From NCBI GenBank assembly GCA_023653785.1, contig JAMKCH010001667.1:1-64000 (forward strand): DNA of 64,000 bases. Direction: 5' to 3'. The DNA is from Ophioderma brevispina (taxonomy: Eukaryota; Echinodermata; Ophiuroidea; Amphilepidida; Ophiodermatidae). This document shows, one piece after another, positions 30,101 through 42,100 of this stretch. The notes beneath the pieces are model-generated. The model was not told the origin of the DNA. It made no database searches and saw only the letters and a list, made by a program, of their open reading frames with translations. Position 1 is the first letter of the stretch, and the number at the start of each line of letters is the position of its first letter. The position numbers and the translations under genes are program-made.

Positions 30101-33100
30101 GGGACTTTAACCCTTTTTAAAAAAAGGTCATATTATTTTGAGGCATGAAATTGAAAATTTGGCGGCAACAGCATCCAGATCAAGGGTACTACCAATAAGA
30201 AATACTGTGAAAATGCTGCTTTCTACAAAAAAAAGTTTATGGGCTGGAAAATGAACTCAGGAATAAAAGATATGAAGAAAGTAAGTTATTGGATAGAAGT
30301 ATGAATATTTTGTATTACACAAATTTGATTTGACTCATACTAGATAATCAATTAAACATTAAAGGTGCAGAATGAGGTGCAGCCTCTGAAGTTAAAAAGT
30401 AGGTACTTAGGATATTTTTTCAAATTGTGTGATAAAGGGAGAATTGGTAATTACGAAATAAAGGGTAAGAAGTTAATTTTGTCCAAGGAAAGTAAAACAA
30501 CATAACAAGCTAACTCGTATTTACACATGCATAAAACGTCCCCGCAGAATGTCGCAATCACTAACATGCGATGAATGCAACTACAATGCCCCCCCCCCTC
30601 CCACCCCCCGCAAAACCACACCCCCATCCCCAACACCCTCAACAAAACCCCCACCGCCATCCCCAAACACCCCACACCCTCCCCAACACTCTGCACACCC
30701 ACCCCCACACCACCCCACCCCCTTCTTAACCCACCCTCAACACGCCCCAACACCCCCACCCAATACCCGTAACACGCCTCCCCTTCCCCAACACCCCTCG
30801 CAACACACCATCCCCTCCCGTCCCCAGACTACTGCACACAGGACCCTACCCCTCCCACCACCCCCTCCAACACCCTCACCCCTCCCCAACACCCGCGCAA
30901 CAACCCTCACCCCTCCCCCCAACACCCCTCCTTCCCTCCCCATCCCTCCCGCCCTCCCCACATCTCCACTTCCCAACCCCCCTCCTTCCAACCCCGCCCG
31001 AACAATCCCCCTCCCTCCATATGGCATAGTAGTAATTCATGTAAGCGAAGGAATTTTGCCTATCCGAACATCCATTTCAGAGATACAGCAATTACGCTAT
31101 AGTTAAAATTAGCTCATTTGGCATATCTAAGCCGCATATATACTTACTTTGAAAATTGCCAAAAAGCCCCATGATGGGCCTATTATGCAGCCCAGGAATT
31201 TTGATTATCCGAGGTATTTTTCAAATATATGGCAATTACGCTGATTTTTGCGTATTAGCCCTCATTTGGCCTGCTTCTATTTGGCCCGAAATATGCCCAA
31301 AATCTAATCAGGTCAAGAACTCTTCAGCCTGCTTCCTTCCCCCAAGTTACAACATCATATAAACGCCTTACGAACCCAGAAAACTTGCACACAGGCCTTG
31401 CAGGAAAAAATTATGCACTAGATACTTAATTAGATATTTTACCGCCCAAAATCTAATCGGGTCGGGTCGAGAAACTCCCAACGCCCGCTTCTTTCCTCAA
31501 GTTACATCATTGTTGCCCTTACAGAACTCCACATACATCGTACAACGTGGGTTCACCTTTTACACCGACGGATGACTGGACGGACAACGGACGCTGCTCA
31601 TTTCTGTCCCCGTTCCCCCGAACTCTCGTTTGGCGGGACATAATAGCAGAGATTTATATAGCAGCCTTATGCTATTTGGCCTTAAGTGCTTTCACCATGG
31701 CCACTGATCACTGTGGGCCCACCACAATACCATAAACCATTTGGCATCATTTCATAGTGCATCACGGGATGCAGCAGATCATGATCAGCGCTTTCCCTTA
31801 TCAATTCACAAACTTAACCATCGCAGCCGGGACCTGCTTCCCAAATATCGGCATGGGTAAATCGGGACAAAAACCAGTGGTTCATTCTTGTCCATGGAAA
31901 TTACAAGATAGCCTAATCTCACCGGGCTCGAACGCACGTCTATACACATGGATGAGCACAATACACTGGAGTCGAGCGCTTAACCTATTGAGCTATCTTG
32001 TCCGCTTAGCAACCATGAATACTGGATGCCGGTGAAGCCAAGACCCTTGTACCCTGGACACTACCACGTAGGCTATGATACAATTTGTCTGATGGGCTCA
32101 TTGCAGGTTACAACATGAGAAAGCCCTATCTCTGTATAAACCATACCGCCATTGTTACGGTATCTTCGATTTGTTTGTTACTTGTTCATTACATGTTATT
32201 ACCTTCTATGTGACCAATCAAAAAATTGATAAGGAGCCAATAGATAGGTAGTGCCCAGGGGGGTTAAAACAATTCATATTAAGCCAAGAAAAAAAAATGT
32301 TGTCTCAGAAGACCGTGCGCATTTTGTTTAAAATTGATCTTGTAGCGCATTATTTTTTTAAGGATTTCCTCACTTGAAAGATTTCTTTTAAATGTTCAGA
32401 AAAAAAATGAAAATTTGGCCGCTTCGCAGCCAGCCATATGTCATGAACTGATGGGTACAAAAAATGTTATACAGTGCAAAATGACAAAAAAAGGCACCAA
32501 TATGTATTGCTCTCAACACAACTTTTATTCCTTACATGCAAACTGTATATAAGTTTACATTTTTGGAAAGCTTATACTACAAGGATGTCAGATATGGCCA
32601 AAAGAAAGACAATATTCAGGGTGGGTAAAATTCCTATACGGTGTAACATAAGAAAAATTACATATTTTGTCATTTTAATATACCTTGGTCAATTTTTTTT
32701 TCTAAAAATGTGCAGGTCAAAACAGATGTGGATTTTGAAAGAGATGACAAAGGCCCTCCAAAAAATAATAAAGGAGATAACTAATGTTGTTCTGTTTTGA
32801 ACAGACAGGGTGGCCAAAATTCACTTATATTTTTTTACAAAAAAGGTCATTTTGAAGATTAACTTCTTTTATTCAAGTACTAATCCTATATTTCTTCAAG
32901 AGAAATACATAGGATATGGGTTTCTGTCCAAAGTTATGATCAATATTAAGTATACAGGGTGATCCATGTAAATTATACAGGGTGATCCATGTATTATAAA
33001 GGGTCAATAGGCAATATTTAAAGTCACACTGTATTTACCATTTTGAGCAAAGATGACAAACCTATATGTAACTTAACAGTGCACAAGGGGCCATTTCTAT

Positions 33101-36100
33101 CTTATACTAAGTGAAATTTGTATTCCCATCTCTACTAAACCTGTTTGACATTTACAAACTTCATACTGAAAACGCAAAAATACACAGATCGGCGGCTATT
33201 GAGCACATGATGTCTTCAAGGTCTTGAACCCTAAGTACAAGTGTATTGTTTTCCTGAATCATATCTATTCCTATAACCAAATTTAAATCATGCTTTAGTT
33301 GTATACAACCTTTCTTGTTTGATTTGACATACTCATTAAATGTTTCTAAACTCATATGACTCCATACAGGTCCCACCCAAATGCCACAATTTTGGTTGAA
33401 GATGAAGTTGGTCATTAATGAATACATTAATGCTTCATTAGGCTAATTATCTTTTACATAAGGGATACCAATGTGTGATTAAAAGAAGAGAATTATAAAG
33501 TAATTTAAAATCAAGTTATTCCAATTTTCTACCTCGTTTGTGGGATATATTTTAGCACAGGAACAGCCGAACATCCCAAAAGTGATCAAAATTTGTATCT
33601 AATTAACATTAATTTACTAATTAGTAATGACATAAAATGGAAATTAGTTTGTATCATGAGTTAGATCTATAATTCAGGACAGTGTATGGCATTGGCCCAA
33701 AACGTGTTTCACTTCTCTACTTATTTAAATTTATAAGGCGACCCATTTTCACCCGTTTGTGTGTAATGTCTAGGCTCCCACTGCTCACCCCCCCCCCCCG
33801 CCGGTCCCCGTTACCTAGCTGAAGGTTTTCGACCGTAACTCTCATTAATATAATCCAATAGGGATGAAAATGGTTTTATCTTAAGAGCAAGTTCTAGCAA
33901 TAAATAGACATCAAATCTGTGAACAGAGTCAAATTATTTGAGAATTAAATGGAATTAAACTGAAATAAAAAAATTGGAGTGTAAAAGATACCCCCATGTT
34001 AGGATACCCAGTTAATGACATATGACAAGCCGCAAAAATGAAAAAGTAGGCCAAAAATGCAATAATTGTTTTTTTTAATCCGTATTTGCATTAGCATTTT
34101 TCTATAAAACAAAAGCGCATTTTGCATTTGCATGTTTCACATTTCTCCTGGGACAAACTTTTTTTTTTATTTGGCCTTATAGCTTACATTGGTATATATT
34201 TATAGCTGAATGCTTTCTCTTTTGAAAGAAATTCATTAAAAAACATGCTTTAAGTGAAATGAAGAAAGAATATCAAATGTGTTGGTAATTAACATAACAT
34301 GGAGAATTTTTAGACAGCTAAGAATCAACATCATAAGTGACAATCAGTGAATAAAGTCACTGACCATCCAGGATTTGAACCTGGGACCTTTGGTTTACTA
34401 GTCCAAACTTAAGGCCTATAGATATAATACCACTGTTCTTCCCCAAATGACCGATTAGCTGAATTGGTAGAGCATTGGACTAGTAAACCGAAGGTCCCAG
34501 GTTCAAATCGTGGATGTTTACTGACTGTCATTTAAAAATGAAAGTCTAAAAATTCTTTGTGTTATTTTTCAAGTTGTTCCCCGCATCATTTTGTGTTTAG
34601 CTTACACAGTTTCATATGGGGCAGGTGTACTACACATAAATACTTAGAACAACAAAATGACAAATTCAATTCAAACAACACTTTAGAAATTAGCATTTTA
34701 TGTGACCAGCTTTAATTAACCCTGAAAAAAATGACATACCAAAATGTCACTGTGTGTCTTTAGGTATTAAACTTCTCTTGACATGGAAGGAAGCCTTAAT
34801 ATAAAATCTGATGTGACATGAACCCTTTTTAGAAATATATATCATCTGTTTCTTTTTACAGACAAATAAAAGAAGAAATAACAACTGGGAAGAAAACCTT
34901 GAATTGTTAGAACACAAAGTAAGTTGAATTCATGGAAAACTTTCTCTTCCAGAGATCTCTACATATTATTTTTGCTAGTTCTGTCCGTAGTTTGATGGTA
35001 AAATTGCAAGATGGTTGTACAAAATGAAAAAAATATATATTTATTGTTCTGCAAAAATATAAATAAAAAAGAGTAGACACCTTCAACTATTATATCATGA
35101 TTACAATTATTTGAGCCATGTATGTTTACTATCACTTGAACTTGAAAAGAACCGCAGGTCATAAATGAAAGCTTGCAGGATTTTGAATTTATATGATCTG
35201 TCTGAATAGAGAGCATACAAATTAACATCTGAGCAAGGTTATTCCTATCCTTTCCCAGCACATCCAGGATTACAATAAATCACCTGTTTGATTTTGACAG
35301 TCAGAGCCAAAGATAGTTCTTATATAATAGAGAGTCAAAACGTTACGTCATCTTAGAAATTCATCGTGTCTCGGGCAGTTTTGCTGACCACAAAAGAAAA
35401 CATAGAGTACCAACAATAGAAAGCAATGGCTGCCTCCGCTTCTTCCACATAGGCTGTTGGTGCAGCTTTTGCATATACACAATCGAGTATTGATACAAAT
35501 TGATGTATTTGTTAGAGGGGGCCAGGTGTAATAATAGTCCACCTGGATCTTGTTGCTCAGATACTCACTCGCTTATGTGCTTAGGCGCGCTTAGGTGAAA
35601 AGATGTGTATTCATTGAGGCGGTTGATTTAAATGCAAACGACTGACGTTTCATTTCATTCGTTGTGATGCCATGGGTAGGACAAATTTTAACCACCCAAT
35701 AGCAACCAACCGATCCAACACTGATATTTTTTGCCAGGCATTGTTTGATCGATTCGAACAATTATGTGTGTATACAATCAGCCCAAACTAATAATTATTC
35801 CGTGCAAATTTCAGAAATGTCAGCGCCCAGCACGGACGACTGGTGTGAAATTGGGCCTTCAAAAACCCCTTGGTCACCGAGCATTCACCTCCAGTGTCTG
35901 TAGTGTTATCCTGAATGTGTCAGATTCAATAAACCATCTGTCTTGATTCTGACAAGTTGCGTATTCACCTACAGGTGGTCTGTATTGTTATCATGGAATG
36001 TGTCATGGTTAATCAATAAACCACCGCTTTGATTTCTGGAACAGTTGGGGCAGCATTCCACTACAGGTGGTCTCTATTGTTATCCTGTTAATGGTGGTCA

Positions 36101-39100
36101 GGGTTCCGTACAATACCACCTCTATTGAATTCTGAACCGTTGCAGTAATTCACCTACAGGTGGTCTGCATTGTTTGTCAATGGATGTGCCAAGAGTACAA
36201 GAAACCACCCATTTGACTTCTGACAGTTGCACAGCATTTGCACCTACCGGTGGTCCTCTATTGTGTTCGCTGGAATTTGTGTGGAGGTATCATCTGGCTG
36301 GTGTTGCTATTGTTATCCAAGCTTGATTCTCATTTGTCTTTGGTTGTTTTTTTATAACAGTACAAAATTAACCGGGTTCCCATTTTCCTGTTAGGCAAGT
36401 CTGGCTTTGTGTCTCTGCGTAGCCATCCTCTGTTTTTTAATTCATCTTTCACTGGAAAATATTTACCTGGATCTTGGTAAGTAACTTATTTCTTGTTTCG
36501 TCATTGATAGGTATGGCATGCCCTTCTGCGTGTCCGATTCTTATCCCCTATCACGGGAGGAGAGCAAACCAAGCTAAATCATAATAATGATTAAATAAAA
36601 TCCATATAACTATCTGTTTGCCGGAAGGTCGGGGAGGGGAAGAAGGGGGGGGGGGCAGGGAGGAAAGGAAGGAGCAGGGAAAGGTCAACCCCCATCCCCC
36701 TTCCCCTTTGTGCTTTGAATGAATAAATTTCCCTTTCAATTTATGTTCCCCCATATCATGACCAATAGATACGCTAGACGCAAGAGCTACAGATATTCAA
36801 TTACCAACCCTGTGCGGTGCATTGTGAAAACACTTGACTTCAGATTCCTTTTCATCTGGGGAGTGGCAGAAACAATTGTAATAATTGTCTCGCGGTGGGG
36901 GGGGGGGGGGGGGAAAGACTCGGGTGTTGAACCACCTCTCCGATTTAACAAGTCTTTTTTTAATGACGAAAGCGCAACATATTTATCCTTCCATGTCGCG
37001 GAAATATATAATTCTTGAGCTTCTATAGTGCGTGTTCAGTTAACTTGTCCATGTTTTTCATCATTTATTCGAAAAGGAAGAAAGACAAACAAACATCATG
37101 CCAGAATATTGCTGGGCAAGCTTTGACCTAACAACTTTGTGCAGAATTAAAATCTGTAACTTATTGCTTAACTTCATTTGTATTCAATTACCGCGCTTTC
37201 AGAAGAAAATTTAGGGTCAACGACCTATATCATAATGTAAACTGGTTAGTTATTGTGAAAGAGGACGGGTATTTTGTTACTCAACCCGAATCGTGGAGGT
37301 GATAACACCTGGCTATAACAATGGCTCCGCATACCGGGCCATTGTAATATCTTTAGTTAATGGTTTGCTGAAGTCTATACATATCCATTGGTCACTGATA
37401 TTATGAAAGAGAAATTGATGTGACATTTTATTCATTTTTAAGAAAATGTGCAAGTTTTATTTGGGGCAACAGACGGTTCTGTCATGTTAATAATTTATCA
37501 ATAATTTTACACCGGGTTTTGTCTTCTCCAAGTTCTCCCTTTGAATGGACTACGGAATTTGTTATGCAGCTTGTTATTTGGTCTACGCCCCATAGTCTAT
37601 AAAGCAATAATAGCAATTATTTTGAAGAGTGCCTCCAATTTTCAAAATTTGAGATTTTGGCACAGTTGATAATTGTCCTAGTTAACTATACCTGCGAACG
37701 GTAATACTCAAACGTGTGTATTTGTCACAAAAGAAGCGATTTTATGATTAGAATGAAGATCCCAGATTGGAATTTAATGGCAGAGCTGGATATGTCAAAT
37801 TTCTGTCCGTCCCTTATAAAATAGTGTCACCTCACGAAAATGGCCTCTAATTTGACTTGCCTGAACCAATGGAACAACTAATGGGTGAGCATAGAAACGT
37901 ACATGATGCTCTTTCCCGGCTATTTCATATTGGGAAGCCATTCCAGCAGCCATTGAATTATTATCGGGATCTCCGATATCAAAATTACAAAATTCAAGCT
38001 GTACCATTCACAGATAAAGGTTACTTACCAATTACCAATGCAACTGTGCAATAATCTCAAAATCAACAAAAGGTGCTATTATTGCTTTAACTGATCCATT
38101 TAGATTTTTAACCAAGTTTGGTATATGTGTATCATTAAGCTCTAAAAAGGTCAAAGTTGCCTTGCCTATAGGCTTCAAACCAGGAGAGTCAGTTGGTGAA
38201 TATAGGAGAAGAAAATGCTTGCAAACTGCCTTAGCCACTGGGCTCTACCAGATGATTTGATTGGCACATTACATCATATACTTCATTGATTCTCCAATCA
38301 GATATGTGATAGGAAAAGCTCAAAGGTGCATACAGATTTATAGAAAGTCTATTTTGATTGTTTATTTGAGAGGTTATATCATGCCATATTATGAAATGAG
38401 CCAATTAGAGATACTGTAAGAAAGGTGTACACCTTTCTTACAGTATAGCTAATTGGCCAATTGCATCATAATTATAACAATATTTAATTTTTTAAGCAAT
38501 TAAAAATAGTCATCGAGAAACTACAGATAGTCACCTAAAATGCTTAATTCCAAACTTAGAGATGAATCAAATATGTTGTTTTCATGCAGTAAACATTCAT
38601 GCACAGTGTAACAGTGCCACAGGATACCAGTATAACGAAAATTCCAGATCAAGAATTTTATAACAAAGTTGTGATTTTCTATATGAAGGACTTCAATTTG
38701 AGCTTTGTTATTGCACACAGTGATTAATATATGGACAAGCATAATGTATATATGCAAAAAACATGATTTCTTTGAAAATTGAGTGTGCCCTCATCGGAAA
38801 ATCTCTGAGGCAGCCTTTAACTGAATAGCCATTTGTGGCTTTTACATTGGAAAGGTCTGAGTACTGAATATTTATAATTATATGCTCAAAGCTCATGTTA
38901 ACCAAAAGTGAATACAGCTAGTTGGAATGTTAACCTAACATGTTAAATCCTCACGCTTGTAAAGTGTAACTCTAATCTTAACAGGACTTGGTGAAATAAT
39001 AGGTGGTTAAGGTGGTACAAGTGTGTGAAGGCATTTAAGGCTAATGGTCATGTAGGGGTCAAATTAGGTCATTGTCTATGGTGAAATTGTTCACCTGGAA

Positions 39101-42100
39101 TGTTAACATAGTATGTCAAAGATCTTGCATTGCTATTCACCAAGAAACATTTCTATCTGAACTAGAAATTCAGTGGAAATATAAATTATGCATCACAAAA
39201 TTTACTATAATCTGTTTTCTTGATATGTGCCTCTGTACCATTCGCTGATTGGTGATTTAAAGGCCGACTCAGAGATTTTGAAATATAATTTTTTAATGTG
39301 TATTAATTAAAAATAGTCATCTAGAACTAAAGATAGTCGCCCGTAATGCTTAATTCTGAAGTTACAGATGAATCAGATTTTTCGTTTTCATGCAGTAAAC
39401 GTTTATGCACATAGGAAACTGTGTATAACGAAAATTCCAGATCCGGAATTTTATAACAAAGTTGTAATTTTCTATATGAAGGACTTCGATTTGAGCTTAG
39501 TTATTTCACACAGTGATTAATCATTTTGTATATGCAAAAAACACATTTTTTAAAAAAATTGAGTGCGCCGTCATCGGGAAATCTCTAGGTCAGCCTTTAT
39601 ATTAATGTATTGCTCTGGATGGGCAGGTTTTGCACTTATCAGGAAAATGGACTATATCCAACTTGTTTTTGTTTGTTTTTTGGTGGGGGCAGGGTATAAT
39701 TTGATTCCTTGGTTGATATTGATATAAAATACCATTACATATACTAATGTATTGTTTCTTTATCATTGCATTCCTCCCAGGTTGGATAGCCATAATAGGA
39801 GCTATGGGTCTGTTGGTCTTAGCTGATATTGATGATGTAGAAAGCATCATGCATAGGGTAGAATGGGCAACATTAATCTTCTTTGCTGCACTCTTTGTTC
39901 TTATGGAGGTAAGTAGCACAGCCGTATGACATACCTTATATTCAGGCTATGTTGTTTTTGTAAACCTACATCAAACAATATACAATTTAAAACATTTTTA
40001 ATTGTGGAGTGCCTTATTCTTCACCAAATAACTCACTGATGGAATCCAATATAATTCTTAATGTAAGACATGTTAAAGTAGATTATAGAACAACTTTCAA
40101 CTGGCAAAGATAACCTTTGACCTGGATTATAATCCAGGTCAACCAACCTATCGCCAGATGATGCTGTTAACGATTAAATGTGCAACAAGAGATTTTGAGA
40201 CACCCAAATATTGTGTCATCGTAGTAATTGCATATAGATTTGACACTCAATAGATTTCTTACCTTGTATTTGGCTACAGAAATATCTTAAAAGAGACAAA
40301 AAAGGTGATTCTGATTCGCTTATATTTCAATATAAAACATAGACTGAATTTCATATTTGCTCTTATACGAAATTAGAAATTTCACAATTTTTATACCAAA
40401 GAAACATTTCTCAGCTTAATCCTTTCAGATGGGGATATTTTTGTGTCGCCTGAACGAATGTTCATGGAGGCACATACTAGTCCAAATTCTGTGTGTCCGT
40501 GCGTCCGTGTGTCCATGTGTATGTCCGTCCGTATGACTCGGTTAACCTTTTTTAAAATGCTCTGCAGGCTAAACGCTATCCCCGATTTACTTTAAACTTG
40601 ATAGGATGATAGAGTGAGGTGCCGCAATATTATGTGTAGCTTTTGGCTGCATTATTTGCATATTCATGAATCTTAAATTAGCTTATTTCATATTTTCAGA
40701 CATTTCGGTTCCTTTGTTTGGAATGCTCTGCAAAAAGCTAATCCCAATTTACTTCAAACTCTGTAGGTGAAAAGTGGAGGTGCCAAATAATTATGTGTAG
40801 CTTTGGCTGCATCTTTGCTATCTGAAATTAATTGAGTCTTATTTGGCCGGACAAAATGACAACCAACCCTTTCCCTGCAAGGCTTGTTTGCAAATTAATC
40901 TGGAGTTCCGAAGGCGTATAATGATGTCACTTGGGTGGCAGGAAGTGGGTTCAAGAGTTCTCGACCTGATTAGATGTTAGGCATATTCGACAAATTACAT
41001 ATGTCAAATGAGCTGAATTGATATCAAAAAACAGCGTAATCGCTATTATTTTTGAAACTGTACATCGGATATGCAAAATTTCCTTCCCTGCACGAAACCC
41101 ACTATGGTGCGCTTCTTTGCCATTGAAAGGTTCCGGATACATGCGGCTGAGGTTATGCCAAATGAGCTAATTAAATATGCATAAAATTGCTGTATTGATA
41201 AAATGTACAGTCGGATAATGCAAAATAAAATTTCCTTGCTACATGAACACTAATATCCCTACATCTTGTGTTGAATCAATATGGAGGGGGAAAGTTTGGG
41301 TGTTGGGGTAGGGGGCAGGGTGGAGTGTAATGGTGAGGTGGGTGGCATCGTGGAGGGGGTGGGTGGTGCGTCGGCGAGGGGCGGGGGTGACCTCATGTGA
41401 CCATTGTATGACCCCGGTGACTTCATGTGACCTTGGTGACTTCGTATGACCTTGGTGACTTCGTGTACCTTGGTGACTTTTGGGTGACCTTTTGGCCCCA
41501 TGTTGCGACCTTGCTGACCTCACTTCACTTTTGGCCCATTCAAAATCCTGTGCCCGGGAGCGTTGGGGGATGCGATGGGAGGGGTGGTGTATCCGGAGTG
41601 TCGGATGGGGTCGCGTCGGGGGCAGGATGGGTGCGTTGGAGAGGGGAGGTGACACTCGGTGACCTGTCGTGTGACTTAGTGACCCTGTGTTAACATTTTT
41701 ACCCTATGCGACCTTTGTGACCTATGCGACCTTTGTGACCCCACGTAACCTTTGTGACCCCCTGTACCTTTGTGACACCATGTAGACCTTTGTCGAACCC
41801 TATGCGACCCTTTGTGCCCCTAGGCGACTTTGTTGACCCTATGCGACCTTGTGACCCCAGTAACCTCATTGACCTTGGTGACACCCATGTACCTTTGTGA
41901 CCCCATTTGACCTTTGTGACCTGGTGACCGCATTTCACCCTTTTACCCCCCATTCCCTTGGCCCGCATTGGAGAACGGGGCACTAGCGGTCCAACGGTCG
42001 CAATTGGTATTTTTCATACATGTGGTTACACTTTTTTAAATGCTCTGCTGGATAAACAACTAGGTCCGTTTACTTCAAACTCTGTAAATTTTGTATAATA

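Noticed and set aside
30549..31106. 185-codon proline-rich frame on the + strand
   Set aside because: Made of C/A low-complexity sequence with all frames open on both strands; part of an inverted repeat copy, not a gene.
33161..33427. Minus-strand 88-codon frame as an exon
   Set aside because: No recognisable family, no donor or acceptor pairing with another block.
40117..40142. 26-base perfect palindrome TTGACCTGGATTA...
   Set aside because: Too short to call an element and no flanking arms; could bind a dimeric receptor but nothing supports that.
41239..41983. Overlapping frames on both strands
   Set aside because: Produced by the G-rich core and the GTGACC array; translations are simple repeats.
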